64,000 nt of DNA from Rothia nasimurium (lineage in GTDB: Bacteria; Actinomycetota; Actinomycetes; Actinomycetales; Micrococcaceae): NCBI RefSeq assembly GCF_928392795.1, contig NZ_CAKMTJ010000009.1, positions 1 to 64,000 of the forward strand, written 5' to 3'. The translations under genes and the position numbers were made by a program. This document shows, one piece after another, positions 1 to 8,913 of this stretch (position 1 is its first letter; each line of letters starts with the position of its first letter). The notes beneath the pieces were generated by a model. The model was not told where the DNA came from. It saw nothing but the letters and a program-made list of their open reading frames with translations, and did not search any database.

Positions 1-153
1 CTCGTTTGGGCACGATGGTCGGTTCGAAGGAGCCGTCGCGGTCGCGGGGGACTTTGATGTCGATGGGGCCGACGGTGTCGGTGAGGATTCTTTTGGTGCG
101 GTAGCCGTTTCTGGTGTTTTGGCTTGTCTGATTGGTGTTTTTGGCTGCTTGGC
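1..153 (-). pseudogene. IS256-family transposase fragment
   Basis: Read on the minus strand, this gives an uninterrupted stretch ending NGYRTKRILTDTVG then VPRDRDGSFEPTIVPKR, a highly characteristic segment in the N-terminal half of IS256/Mutator transposases. The rest of the gene lies beyond the left edge of the window. Its 5' part is missing: homology stops where the sequence ACCCCTTATGAATAAGCCTC begins, which is the end of a palindromic repeat found again at 26110-26129. I therefore read it as a transposase truncated by, or fused to, that repeat. The part outside the window could be intact, so pseudogene status is an inference. Confidence 0.7.
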
Positions 154-278
154 ACCCCTTATGAATAAGCCTCACTGTAGCCCACAGCTAACCTCCATCA
201 TTTGAACGCCTACCACACACGATATCTGGTAGGCCGTCATCTTCTGGCTCCAATGCGACAGCCGTCACGGTGGCGTAT

Positions 279-284
279 TAGACT
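279..284 (+). promoter_or_regulatory. fumC -10 box (leaderless promoter)
   Basis: TAGACT lies 7 nt before the ATG at 292. Transcription would begin at or next to the start codon, so the mRNA would be leaderless; there is no Shine-Dalgarno sequence here. Confidence 0.55.
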
Positions 285-291
285 AGGCGGT

Positions 292-1698
292 ATGGCTGAA
301 AACACTGAATACCGCATTGAACACGACACCATGGGTGAGGTCCGCGTACCCGTAGATGCCCTCTACCGTGCCCAAACCCAGCGTGCCGTTGAAAACTTCC
401 CCATCTCTGGCCAGACACTGGAGTCTGCCCATATCCGCGCCCTGGCCCTCATTAAGAAGGCAGCAGCAAGCGCCAACGAAGAGCTGGGTGTTCTTGACGC
501 CACCCGCGCCGCCGCTATCCGCGATGCTGCGGATAAGGTAGCTGCCGGTGACTACGATGAACACTTCCCCATCGACGTCTTCCAGACCGGCTCTGGCACC
601 TCCTCCAACATGAACACCAACGAGGTGCTGGCGACCCTGGCTAACCAGGCTCTGGAGGGCCAGGACGCCGAGGTCCACCCCAACGATCACGTCAACGCTT
701 CACAGTCTTCCAACGACGTATTCCCCACCTCCGTGCACGTAGCTGCCACCGAGGCCCTGCTCAAGGATTTGGTTCCGGCCCTGGAATACCTGGCTGAGTC
801 CCTGGAGCGCAAGGCTGTAGAGTTCAAGGACGTCGTTAAGTCCGGCCGCACCCACCTGATGGATGCCACCCCTGTGACTCTGGGCCAGGAGTTCTCCGGC
901 TACGCAGCCCAGGTCCGCTACGGGGTTGAGCGTATCCACGCTTCCCTCCCGCGCGTCGCCGAGGTCCCCCTGGGTGGCACCGCTGTGGGCACCGGTATCA
1001 ACACCCCCGACGGCTTCTCCGCCCGCGTCATTGAACTGCTGGCTGAGGAAACCGGCCTGCCCCTGACCGAGGCTCGCAACCACTTTGAGGCCCAGGCCAA
1101 CCGTGACGGCCTGATTGAGGCTTCCGGCCAGCTGCGTAATATCGCCTACTCCTTCATGAAGATCAACAACGATATTCGCTGGATGGGCTCAGGCCCCAAC
1201 ACCGGCCTGGGCGAGCTTCACATCCCCGACCTGCAGCCCGGTTCCTCCATCATGCCTGGCAAAGTCAATCCCGTGATCTGTGAAGCAGCCATTATGGTCT
1301 GTGCCCAGGTGATCGGTAACGACACCACTATCGCGCTGTCTTCCACCAACGGGGCCTTCGAGCTGAATGTGGGTATCCCCGTCATGGCTGCCAACCTGCT
1401 TCAGTCCATCCGCCTGCTGGCCAATACCTCCCGCGTGATGGCAGACAAGATGATTGACGGCTTGGAAGCCAACGTGGAGCGGGCCCGCTTCCTGGCTGAG
1501 GCCTCCCCCTCAACCGTCACCCCCATGAACAAGCTAATTGGCTACGAGGCAGCAGCCAAGATCGCCAAGTACTCGGTGGCTAACAAGACCACCGTGCGTG
1601 AGGCCGTCATCGCCCTGGGTTACGTTGAGCGCGGTGAAGTCACCGAGGCCCAGCTTGATGAGGCTCTGGACGTCACCAAGATGCTGGGTAACTTCTAA
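292..1698 (+). CDS. fumC: class II fumarate hydratase
   Basis: Converts fumarate and water to L-malate in the TCA cycle (cytosolic homotetramer, iron-independent). The 468-aa protein starts [20 protein letters not shown], as class II fumarases do. It carries [13 protein letters not shown] (about residue 100), SSNDVFPTS, the THLMDATP substrate-binding His region (about 187) and the [11 protein letters not shown] signature (about 317), which holds the catalytic serine loop. An upstream extension to 202 is open but has no fumarase homology, so ATG 292 is chosen; a TAGACT box 7 nt upstream fits a leaderless start. It stands alone, with a strong terminator at 1738. Confidence 0.97.
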   Translation: MAENTEYRIEHDTMGEVRVPVDALYRAQTQRAVENFPISGQTLESAHIRALALIKKAAASANEELGVLDATRAAAIRDAADKVAAGDYDEHFPIDVFQTGSGTSSNMNTNEVLATLANQALEGQDAEVHPNDHVNASQSSNDVFPTSVHVAATEALLKDLVPALEYLAESLERKAVEFKDVVKSGRTHLMDATPVTLGQEFSGYAAQVRYGVERIHASLPRVAEVPLGGTAVGTGINTPDGFSARVIELLAEETGLPLTEARNHFEAQANRDGLIEASGQLRNIAYSFMKINNDIRWMGSGPNTGLGELHIPDLQPGSSIMPGKVNPVICEAAIMVCAQVIGNDTTIALSSTNGAFELNVGIPVMAANLLQSIRLLANTSRVMADKMIDGLEANVERARFLAEASPSTVTPMNKLIGYEAAAKIAKYSVANKTTVREAVIALGYVERGEVTEAQLDEALDVTKMLGNF

Positions 1699-1737
1699 AG
1701 CTACCGAGCAAAGGACGCTCCCAGCGTCCGAGCACGC

Positions 1738-1774
1738 AAAGGGCGGGTTTCCCTCTATGGGAAGCCCGCCCTTT
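1738..1774 (+). terminator. Terminator after fumC
   Basis: A 16-bp stem (AAAGGGCGGGTTTCCC paired with GGGAAGCCCGCCCTTT, one G-T pair) with a 5-nt loop and a short T-rich tail. Confidence 0.8.
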
Positions 1775-1903
1775 GTGCACCTCTCTTGTGAACTAGCACT
1801 CAGGGGCGCGTGACTACATAGATAGTTCAAGAATAAACAAAAGTAAGACCGATAGGAGTAGACTGTAGAAAAGTAAGGGTACAGATTATTGAAAGGTTGC
1901 CCC

Positions 1904-3658
1904 GTGAAACTCGCTGATCAACTCATCCAGCAACTCATAGACGCCGGCGTAGAGCGCATCTACGGCGTGGTGGGAGACTCCCTCAACCCCATCGTTGATG
2001 CAGTCCGTGCCAGCGGCGGCTCTGCTAAGGGCGGTATCGACTGGATTCACGTGCGCCACGAAGAGGTCGCGGCTTTTGCCGCAGCCGCAGAAGCACAGGT
2101 TACCGGTAAACTCGCCGTCTGTGCAGGGTCCTGCGGCCCCGGCAACACCCATCTCATTAACGGTCTCTACGACGCGCACCGCTCTGGCGCGCCCGTCCTC
2201 GCTATCGCCTCCCACATCCCCTCAGCACAAATCGGCACCAGCTACTTCCAAGAAACCCACCCTGACCGCCTCTTTGCCGAGTGCTCCAGCTACTCAGAGA
2301 TGGCCATTAACCCCGCTCAGACTCTGCGCATCATGAACTCTGCCATGCGTCACGCGGTTGCCAACCGCGGCGTTGCTGTTGTCTCAATCCCTGGCGATAT
2401 TGCTGCCGAGGACGCCGTAGACTACGTACCCGCTTGGGGCGACATGCGCCGCGGCACCATGACCCCCGACCAGGCAACCGTCCACGACATCGCCGACCGC
2501 ATCAATGCCGCAGACAAGGTCGCTATCTTTGCAGGTATCGGGGCTAAGGGAGCCCACGATGAGCTGATTGCCCTGGCCGATGCCGCCGCCGCGCCGGTGG
2601 GCCACTCAATGCGCGGCAAAATGTACGTTCAGTACGACAACCCCTTCGATGTGGGCATGACCGGGCTTCTGGGCTACGGTGAGGCTGCTGAGGGCCTCAA
2701 AGAAGCAGACCTGATGCTCCTGCTCGGCACAGACTTCCCCTACGACCAATTTCTACCCGATACAGACACTATCCAGATTGATCGTTCCGCCCAGGTACTG
2801 GGGCGTCGCACCAATGTGAGCCTACTGGTTGAGGCCGATGTAGCAGCCACACTTCGCGCGGTACTGCCCCTCATTAAGCGCAAGAAAGACCGGTCCTTCC
2901 TTGAGCAGCTGCTGAAGAAGAACGAAAAAATCATGACCAAGGTCGTGGGCGCCTACACCAAGAAGCCCTCAAAGAAGGGACCCATTCATCCCGAGTACGT
3001 CACAGCTCTACTCGATGAGCTGGCCGCTGATGATGCTATTTTCACAGCAGATACCGGCATGTGCAATGTATGGACAGCCCGCTACATCACCCCCAACGGC
3101 AAGCGTGAACTGCTCGGCTCCTTCTTGCACGGCTCCATGGCCAACGCCCTCCCCCATGCCATTGGTGCTCAGGTTGCTGCCCCTGACCGCCAGGTGATCT
3201 CTGTATCGGGTGACGGCGGGCTCTCCATGCTCTTGGGTGACCTGCTGACCGCCCGTATGTATAATCTGCCCCTGACCGTCGTGGTCTACAATAACTCCAC
3301 CCTCGGCATGGTCAAGCTCGAACAGTTAGTTCAGGGCTTCGAGGACTACGGGGTCGATGTGCCCGACACCAACTACGCCGCTATCGCTACCGCAATGGGC
3401 TTTGAAGCAGAACGCGTTACCGACCCCAAGAAACTCGAAAAGGCACTCTCTCATGCCCTAGCCCATCGGGGACCGTCCCTCGTTGAGGTCATTACCGACC
3501 CCAATGCACTCTCCATGCCTCCCGAGGTGGAGGCTTCACAGATTATTGGTTTTGCGACCTCTCTTTCAAAGATTGCTCTCAATCGCGGTGCCGGTGAAGC
3601 TGTAGCAATGGCTCGTTCTAACCTGCGTAACGCCAGCGCCTGGCGTCAGCTCACCTAA
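1904..3658 (+). CDS. poxB: Pyruvate dehydrogenase (quinone) / pyruvate oxidase
   Basis: Thiamine-diphosphate and FAD enzyme that oxidatively decarboxylates pyruvate to acetate and CO2 and passes electrons to membrane quinone. The 584-aa protein has the N-terminal TPP domain with the catalytic glutamate in VRHEEVAAFAA (about residue 50). A central FAD-type domain follows. The C-terminal TPP-binding motif is GDGGLSMLLGDLLTA (about 436), ending in VVVYNNSTLGMV. Length fits PoxB/Pqo. GTG 1904 is chosen because GAAAGG (1891-1896) sits 7 nt before it; a TTG at 1889 overlaps that site. It is a single gene between its own promoter region and a terminator at 3679. Acetolactate synthase is the main alternative, but the conserved order and C-terminus favour PoxB. 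Confidence 0.92.
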   Translation: MKLADQLIQQLIDAGVERIYGVVGDSLNPIVDAVRASGGSAKGGIDWIHVRHEEVAAFAAAAEAQVTGKLAVCAGSCGPGNTHLINGLYDAHRSGAPVLAIASHIPSAQIGTSYFQETHPDRLFAECSSYSEMAINPAQTLRIMNSAMRHAVANRGVAVVSIPGDIAAEDAVDYVPAWGDMRRGTMTPDQATVHDIADRINAADKVAIFAGIGAKGAHDELIALADAAAAPVGHSMRGKMYVQYDNPFDVGMTGLLGYGEAAEGLKEADLMLLLGTDFPYDQFLPDTDTIQIDRSAQVLGRRTNVSLLVEADVAATLRAVLPLIKRKKDRSFLEQLLKKNEKIMTKVVGAYTKKPSKKGPIHPEYVTALLDELAADDAIFTADTGMCNVWTARYITPNGKRELLGSFLHGSMANALPHAIGAQVAAPDRQVISVSGDGGLSMLLGDLLTARMYNLPLTVVVYNNSTLGMVKLEQLVQGFEDYGVDVPDTNYAAIATAMGFEAERVTDPKKLEKALSHALAHRGPSLVEVITDPNALSMPPEVEASQIIGFATSLSKIALNRGAGEAVAMARSNLRNASAWRQLT

Positions 3659-3678
3659 ACTAGTTCTCATACAACTAG

Positions 3679-3714
3679 AGGTGGGGCCCGTTCTGCGGGC
3701 CCCACCTGTTTTAA
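3679..3714 (+). terminator. Terminator after poxB
   Basis: Stem AGGTGGGGCCCG / CGGGCCCCACCT with a 4-5 nt loop, followed by GTTTTAA. Confidence 0.8.
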
Positions 3715-3731
3715 CCTCGTAGTACAAGAGA

Positions 3732-4928
3732 TTAGTCTGCGCGAAGAATCAGAGCATCGCCCTGGCCGCCACCACCGCACAGGGCCACAGCCGCATAGGT
3801 AGCGTCGGGGCTCTGGCTGAGGGCGTGAGCGGCATGAACCACCAAGCGGGCGCCGGACGCCCCCACCGGATGCCCCAGAGCAATAGCACCACCGTGGGGG
3901 TTGACCTTTTGCAGGTCAAGACCGAGTTCACGGGCAGAGACCGTAGAAACGGCTGCAAAAGCCTCGTTAATTTCCACATGGTCTAGGTCGGCCGCGGTTA
4001 GCCCGGCCTTGTCAAGAGCGGCGGCGATAGCGCGGGAGGGCTGATAGTGCAGCACGTTCTCGGGGCCAGCGGTATTAGCCCAGGCGAGGACGGTCGCCAG
4101 CGGCTTGATTCCGTTCGCTTCAGCAAATTCGCGGCTTGAGAGCACCAGGGCCGCTGCCCCGTCAGAGAGCGGGGAGGCATTCCCCGCGGTAATCGTGCCG
4201 CCCTGCTCAAAAGCAGGCGGCAGTTGAGCGAGTACCTCGACCGTGGTTCCCTCGCGCACTCCTTCATCCGCCCTGACCTCTGTGACTTGCCCCTTGCGTC
4301 CTTTCACCTGCACCGGGGCAATTTCGGCATCAAAAAGCCCGGCGGACGCCGCGGCGTGGGCCCGCTGGTGGGAAGCGGCCGCGATGGCGTCCTGCTCCTG
4401 GCGGGTCACCTCAAAACGGGCGTTAGACCCCTCGGTCAGCACGCCCATCGACTCCCCGCTCTGGGCATCGGTGAGGGCATCACGCTCAACGGCATCGAGC
4501 ACGCTGGTAGCACCGAAGACCCTGCCCGCACGGAAATCCGGCAGTAAGAACGGGGCACGAGACATGGACTCCTGGCCGCCCGCCACAGCGACCTGAACCT
4601 CGCCCGAGCGAATCAGCCGGGCGGCATCTATCACCGCGCGTAGACCCGAGAGGCAAACGCTATTGACCGTCACCGCAGGGGTAGCCACGGGGATACCGGC
4701 AGCACTTGCGGTCTGTTTGGCGGGGTTCTGCCCCGCACCGGCCTGAACCACCTGGCCAAAAATCACAGCTTCAACCTGTTCAGGGGCTAGAGTGCTGGCC
4801 TTGAGCGCCTGAGCCAGAGCCCGGGTGCCCAGTTCAACGGCGCTCAACGATGAAAGGGCCCCCATAATCTTGCCCTGGGGGGTGCGGGCAGCACCGATAA
4901 TGACAACGTCCTTGTTGTGGGTCTGCAT
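3732..4928 (-). CDS. Acetyl-CoA C-acetyltransferase (thiolase)
   Basis: Type II thiolase condensing two acetyl-CoA to acetoacetyl-CoA, or running in reverse in fatty-acid or ketone breakdown. The 398-aa protein shows the nucleophile Cys in VNSVCLSGLRA (about residue 91), the NEAFAAV motif, the active-site His in GGAIALGHPVGASGAR (about 345) and the C-terminal CGGGGQGDA Cys. The start has an AAGGAAG ribosome site. It is divergent from the MarR gene across 177 bp, so that regulator is the obvious candidate to control it. The direction of reaction cannot be told from sequence, because no other beta-oxidation gene is adjacent. Confidence 0.92.
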   Translation of the reverse strand: MQTHNKDVVIIGAARTPQGKIMGALSSLSAVELGTRALAQALKASTLAPEQVEAVIFGQVVQAGAGQNPAKQTASAAGIPVATPAVTVNSVCLSGLRAVIDAARLIRSGEVQVAVAGGQESMSRAPFLLPDFRAGRVFGATSVLDAVERDALTDAQSGESMGVLTEGSNARFEVTRQEQDAIAAASHQRAHAAASAGLFDAEIAPVQVKGRKGQVTEVRADEGVREGTTVEVLAQLPPAFEQGGTITAGNASPLSDGAAALVLSSREFAEANGIKPLATVLAWANTAGPENVLHYQPSRAIAAALDKAGLTAADLDHVEINEAFAAVSTVSARELGLDLQKVNPHGGAIALGHPVGASGARLVVHAAHALSQSPDATYAAVALCGGGGQGDALILRAD

Positions 4929-5093
4929 GTTTCTTCCTTCTGCAGCAGCGTCGCTGCACCGGCTATCTCATGATTTTCTTAGAGACTAGCCCCCGGCGCC
5001 ATGTCGGTCAAGAGTAGACCAATGGATAGCGTGACCGCCACGGTTTATACCTGTAATAGGCGGCTTATTTTTCCCTCACAGCCGCCCAGTGAG

Positions 5094-5099
5094 TAGGCT
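5094..5099 (+). promoter_or_regulatory. marR-family gene -10 box
   Basis: TAGGCT ends 6 nt before ATG 5106, fitting a leaderless transcript. Confidence 0.45.
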
Positions 5100-5105
5100 T
5101 AAGGA

Positions 5106-5609
5106 ATGGAACCATCATCCCGTAACCACACTTACTGGTCTTTCATCGACCAGGTCACCGAGAACCTCGGTGGTTTAGAGGAACCCGTCAATGTTGACGC
5201 TACCCTGCTTGCCATGTCGCTAAACCGCGCATCTGTGGCCATCACCCACGATTTTGAGTCGAAAGTGCACCGCCCTGCCGGTAGCTCCTGGGCTGCCTAC
5301 CGGGTGCTTTTTGCCCTCTGGAACTCGGGGGCGACGTCCGCTAGTTCCCTGGCTAATATCACCGGCATGACCAGGGCTGCTGTCTCAAACATCAGCAAGC
5401 CCCTAGAGACCAAGGGGTTGATTACCAAGGCTAAGGACCCCGAGGACGGGCGTGGCACCCTTGTTGAGCTCACCCCCGCCGGTACCGACTTCGTCAGCTC
5501 TATCTTTGCCCAGCAGAACCAGCTTGAAACCGTGTGGGCCGAGAAACTGACCCCCGTTGAGCGCACCATGCTGGTTGAGCTGCTGCGGAAGCTCTCAGCC
5601 GAAGCCTAG
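5106..5609 (+). CDS. MarR-family transcriptional regulator
   Basis: A 167-aa protein with a winged helix-turn-helix at about residues 60-125: SWAAYRVLFALW leads into SASSLANITGMTRAAVSNIS (recognition helix) and then the wing KDPEDGRGTLVELTPAG. Helices at both ends form the usual MarR dimer interface. The family binds palindromic operators and is released by small ligands. It is divergent from the thiolase gene and shares its promoter region, so control of that gene is plausible. I found no convincing palindromic operator between them. The gene ends one base before the convergent NUDIX gene stop, leaving no intergenic terminator. Confidence 0.88.
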   Translation: MEPSSRNHTYWSFIDQVTENLGGLEEPVNVDATLLAMSLNRASVAITHDFESKVHRPAGSSWAAYRVLFALWNSGATSASSLANITGMTRAAVSNISKPLETKGLITKAKDPEDGRGTLVELTPAGTDFVSSIFAQQNQLETVWAEKLTPVERTMLVELLRKLSAEA

Positions 5610-6092
5610 CTACCGCGCTTCTAAATCGAATCGGGCGCCGTTCTGCCAGTGCAGGGCGGCGTCGATTCTATCGAGCATGCGTTCGCTACAGTAGTCGGCG
5701 AGTTTCTCCACCGGCACCCACTGCACCTGGCTCGACTCTTCATCATTCACCCGGGCCTGCCCCGATACATAGCGGCAGTAGAAGGTGTGATCCAGAAACT
5801 GGCAGCGGTCCCCGTTGCCGAAGGTCATGGGCGGGTCGGCTTTCAGCTGGGCAAAGCCCACCACCTCGATGATGACGCCCGCTTCTTCTTCAGCTTCGCG
5901 CAGGCAGGTCAGGGCGGGGTTCTCGCCGGGGTCGACGATGCCGGTGACCGGCGTCCAGGCCCCGGTGTCGCTGCGACGGACCAGCAGAATATCGCCGTTG
6001 TCCCTCTGAATTACAGCTGTAGCACCAGAGAGCCAGAGCATGTCGGAGCCGATTTTAGCCCGCAGGTCGGTAATGAATGGTGGGGTAGGCAT
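5610..6092 (-). CDS. NUDIX hydrolase
   Basis: Hydrolyses a nucleoside-diphosphate-linked substrate; which one cannot be told. The 160-aa protein has a clear Nudix box at about residues 52-74: GIVDPGE, seven residues, then REAEEEAGV, with the metal-binding REXXEE glutamates intact. The region before it (MLWLSGATAVIQRDNGDILL) and the later HTFYCRYVSG are typical of small stand-alone Nudix enzymes. GAAAGGAC precedes the ATG. It is convergent with the MarR gene with no gap and lies upstream of the prepilin-peptidase-like gene in the same direction but across 63 bp, so it is probably separate. Confidence 0.9.
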   Translation of the reverse strand: MPTPPFITDLRAKIGSDMLWLSGATAVIQRDNGDILLVRRSDTGAWTPVTGIVDPGENPALTCLREAEEEAGVIIEVVGFAQLKADPPMTFGNGDRCQFLDHTFYCRYVSGQARVNDEESSQVQWVPVEKLADYCSERMLDRIDAALHWQNGARFDLEAR

Positions 6093-6155
6093 AGTGTCCT
6101 TTCGTGTAATGGGGGCCGGCGCGGACGCCCGTGGCAGCAGACCGCGCTTGGCTAG

Positions 6156-6692
6156 TTAAGTGGCGGGGAAGAAAAGAGCGATGGTGGTGCCTAACAGCAT
6201 GAAGGGACCGAAGGCTATGTGGGTACGGCCGGTAGCGCGACGAGTCACTATGAGCGCTAGAGAATATAGCCCGCCGGTGAGGAAAATAAGCAGGTTGCCC
6301 CAGAGCAGGTTCAGGGGCGAGAAATAGGCCAAGAGCAGGCCCAGTACCCCGGCCAGTTTTACATCGCCTAGTCCAAGTGCCCCGCGAGATGCTAGGCGCA
6401 TGAGCGCGTAAAAACCAAACATCACCGCTGACCCGTAGGCTGTCTGCCTAGCCTGGGCAAAGGAGTCGGGGGAAGCTAGTAGGATCACCCCAAAGAGGGG
6501 TAGGCCCAGCAGGGCGTAGAGGGGAAGGACAATACGGTCAGGAAGACGATGCTCACGCACATCAATCACCCACAGACGGGTAGCTGCTACCAGGTAGCAC
6601 GCCACCACCCAGACCAGGAGCACACAGGCAAGAGCCGACTGCCAGCGTCCGCCCAGACCCTCTACTGCTAGGTTATATATCTGTTCGAGCAC
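6156..6692 (-). CDS. A24 prepilin peptidase-like membrane protein
   Basis: A 178-aa membrane protein with about six hydrophobic segments. It has the two aspartates of the GxGD aspartyl protease family A24: the first in VIDVREHRLPDRI (about residue 43) and the second in GLGDVKLAG (about 110). It lacks the N-terminal methyltransferase domain of full-length PilD, as in CpaA/TadV-type enzymes that clip Flp-type prepilins. No pilin or secretion gene is in the window, so its substrate is unknown. GTG at 6692 is preceded by GGGAG with 6-nt spacing. It lies 18 bp after uppS and is probably co-transcribed. Confidence 0.85.
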   Translation of the reverse strand: MLEQIYNLAVEGLGGRWQSALACVLLVWVVACYLVAATRLWVIDVREHRLPDRIVLPLYALLGLPLFGVILLASPDSFAQARQTAYGSAVMFGFYALMRLASRGALGLGDVKLAGVLGLLLAYFSPLNLLWGNLLIFLTGGLYSLALIVTRRATGRTHIAFGPFMLLGTTIALFFPAT

Positions 6693-6710
6693 ATTTGCTC
6701 CCGGCCACTA

Positions 6711-7472
6711 TTAAGAGCCGAACCTACGCTGACGCTGAGCATAGTCGCGCAGGGCCCGCAGAAAATCAACCCGGCGGAAGTCCGGCCACAGGGCCTCGCA
6801 GAAATAGAACTCGGAGTAGGCCGACTGCCAGGTCATAAAGCCAGAGAGACGCTGCTCACCAGAAGTGCGGATTAAGAGATCGGGGTCGGGCATGCCACTG
6901 GTGTAGAGGTGGCGGGAAATATCGTCACTGGTCAGGCTCTTTGCAAGTTCTTCCAGGCTATCCCCCGAAGCTGCTGCTTCTCGCAGTAGGCCGCGCACGG
7001 CGTCCGTAATCTCTTGGCGCCCACCGTAGCCAACAGCGATATTGACCTGTAAGCCGCTCACAGCCGCTGTTTGCTCAACGGCCACCTCGAAAGCAGAGCG
7101 CAGGCTGGTAGGTAGAGATTCGAGCTGACCCACCGGGCGAATGCGGGCTAGACCGCTGGCAGCTAGCTTTCCCACGAACCCCTCAATAACCTCAACCAGA
7201 TCATTGAGCTCATCACTGCTACGCTTGAGGTTCTCGGTCGAGAGCATATAGAGGGTGACCATCGGAATCTTGAGCTCCGTACACCAGCCCAGAAATTCGA
7301 TAATACGGGCAGCACCGGCCTCGTGGCCGTGCTTAGTGCTCTCCCCCAGCAGAGCAGCCCAGCGGCGGTTACCATCAACCAGCACACCGATATGCTGGGG
7401 CAGTTTCTCCGCTGGAATCCCAGAAATCAGGGACCGCTCATACACCGTGTACAGTGGCTGCGGTAGCTTCAT
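6711..7472 (-). CDS. Z-prenyl diphosphate synthase (UppS/Z-FPP type)
   Basis: Cis-prenyltransferase adding isopentenyl diphosphate to an allylic primer; products serve as precursors of the lipid carrier for cell-wall sugars. The 253-aa protein has the catalytic Asp in IGVLVDGNRRWA (about residue 33), STENLKRS, VAVGYGGR-like INIAVGYGGRQEI and the C-terminal DPDLLIRTSGEQRLSGFMTW. The VDGNRRWA variant in place of MDGNGRWA, and the ending RDYAQRQRRFG, resemble the short-chain Z-farnesyl diphosphate synthase of mycobacteria (Rv1086) rather than the decaprenyl enzyme. A second homologue would be expected elsewhere in the genome. Confidence 0.9.
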   Translation of the reverse strand: MKLPQPLYTVYERSLISGIPAEKLPQHIGVLVDGNRRWAALLGESTKHGHEAGAARIIEFLGWCTELKIPMVTLYMLSTENLKRSSDELNDLVEVIEGFVGKLAASGLARIRPVGQLESLPTSLRSAFEVAVEQTAAVSGLQVNIAVGYGGRQEITDAVRGLLREAAASGDSLEELAKSLTSDDISRHLYTSGMPDPDLLIRTSGEQRLSGFMTWQSAYSEFYFCEALWPDFRRVDFLRALRDYAQRQRRFGS

Positions 7473-7658
7473 GTGCTGCTCCTGGTCTGAAGGTGGCCGG
7501 GGTTCTTACCTGCTCATTCTACCTGTAAGACCGGGGCGGGTAGGCTCCTTAGCCTCGTCTGCGGTGGTTAGGCGGACGCTGCCCTGGGCTGCTGCCCTCA
7601 GGTTCAGCTTCTAGCTACCCCCTAGACCGCACTTATTTTGAACTGCCATACTAAATAT

Positions 7659-8399
7659 ATGGCTTCACGTGTTCACCGCTCCCAGACCACCGGCTCCTCA
7701 ACTACACCCCACCCGAGCGTCCTTGACCGGCTCACCGATGTTCAGCGTGAAGTCATCGACTTCTACCGCGAGAACGGTAAGCCCCTGCTGCGGGGCTGGA
7801 TTCATGCGGGTTTCGCGCCCGTGGCCTTTATCGCCGGCATCGTGCTGATTGCCCTCTCCGGCGGTGGCCTGGTGGGGATTGGCTGCGCCATTTTTGCCCT
7901 CACCGGCGTCCTACTCTTCGGCATCTCCGGCATCTACCACCGGGGCTTCTGGTCAGCTAAGACCCGCATGCTGCTCAAACGTCTGGACCACGCCAACATC
8001 ACCCTGCTCATTGCGGGTACTTACACCCCGGTGGCCCTTACCCTCCTAGAAGGCACTCAGCAGGCAGTGCTGCTCTGGAGTATCTGGGGCTGCGCCCTGT
8101 CGGTCACCCTCTTCAGAGTCTTTTGGACCGGGGCTCCCCGCTGGCTCTACACCCCCATCTACGTTGTCATGGGGCTCATGGCGGTCTTCTACCTGGGGGA
8201 TTTCTGGCAGGTCTCACCCGTCGCCACTATTCTCATCGCCACCGGCGGGGCCAGCTACATCATCGGCGCTATCTTCTACGGCACCAAGCGACCCGCTATG
8301 GCCCCGCATATTTTCGGGTTCCACGAGCTCTTCCATGTCTTTACCGTGCTCGGCTTCATCCAGCACTACATTGCCGTCATGTTCTGCATCTTTGTATAG
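7659..8399 (+). CDS. Hemolysin III / PAQR family membrane protein
   Basis: A 246-aa integral membrane protein with seven hydrophobic segments. It has the PAQR/hemolysin III motifs: FGISGIYHRG (about residue 93), RLDHANITLLIAGTYTP (about 112) and the C-terminal HELFHVFTVLGFIQHY with conserved His. The family is proposed to be a metal-dependent membrane hydrolase; despite the name, haemolysis is not established for most members. ATG 7659 is chosen over a TTG at 7638 because homology starts after it; CATACT lies 6 nt upstream, as for leaderless genes here. It is divergent from uppS. Confidence 0.88.
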   Translation: MASRVHRSQTTGSSTTPHPSVLDRLTDVQREVIDFYRENGKPLLRGWIHAGFAPVAFIAGIVLIALSGGGLVGIGCAIFALTGVLLFGISGIYHRGFWSAKTRMLLKRLDHANITLLIAGTYTPVALTLLEGTQQAVLLWSIWGCALSVTLFRVFWTGAPRWLYTPIYVVMGLMAVFYLGDFWQVSPVATILIATGGASYIIGAIFYGTKRPAMAPHIFGFHELFHVFTVLGFIQHYIAVMFCIFV

Positions 8400-8423
8400 A
8401 CGCACCCCGTGACCTTCAAACTA

Positions 8424-8460
8424 AAGGACGCCCCACCCGGGTAGGGTAGGGCGTCCTTGA
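8424..8460 (+). terminator. Terminator after hemolysin III gene
   Basis: AAGGACGCCC pairs with GGGCGTCCTT around a 15-nt loop, followed by GAGTTTATCTT; it lies between convergent genes and could serve both. Confidence 0.65.
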
Positions 8461-8479
8461 GTTTATCTTCTCGAAGAAA

Positions 8480-8818
8480 CTAGTGGGGGCGGCGCAGATG
8501 ATCCTGAGCCACCACTGCCTCATCGCGCACGGTGGCGTGAACGGGCTCCTCGGTTTTCCCCTGAGCCGCAGCCTCAGCGGCTGCCCGTTCCTCAGCCTCA
8601 CGGGCAATGGCGTATTCACTGCGGTAGCGCAGACGGCGAGCGCGGCGGGTCAAATCTAGCCCCAGCAGCACGATGGCGATTGCCAGGCAGAAAGTGACGA
8701 TGAAGCCCACGATACCGGGTGAGCCGCGGAAGGACCCGTCGGGGTTGACCGTGGTAATGACGGTGGGGGTCGCTTCGGCTGCAAGAATCGTAAGAGATAC
8801 AGGAATCAGGGCTGACAC
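8480..8818 (-). CDS. Small membrane protein (unknown)
   Basis: About 112 aa. A hydrophobic N-terminus (SALIPVSLTILAAEA) is followed by a Pro/Gly stretch and a clear transmembrane helix GIVGFIVTFCLAIAIVLL (about residues 36-53). Then comes a basic patch (RRARRLRYR) and an Ala/Glu-rich cytosolic helix. No catalytic motif is visible. Similar small proteins sit next to mca in related actinobacteria, from memory of the family context. The start is uncertain: TTG 8824 and GTG 8818 both follow GAGGA with imperfect spacing. Confidence 0.7.
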   Translation of the reverse strand: MSALIPVSLTILAAEATPTVITTVNPDGSFRGSPGIVGFIVTFCLAIAIVLLGLDLTRRARRLRYRSEYAIAREAEERAAAEAAAQGKTEEPVHATVRDEAVVAQDHLRRPH

Positions 8819-8913
8819 TGTCAAGGTTTCCTCTGGTCTGGGTCTGGGGCGCAGGGGCCGCCTTTAGGCGGTCACCCCTATTCTACGCGGTGGGGCTGGG
8901 CCTTTCCTGCTCT

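Noticed and set aside
8818..8824. Choice between TTG 8824 and GTG 8818 for the small membrane protein
   Set aside because: GTG kept, but the spacing of GAGGA to each is imperfect; neither could be excluded.
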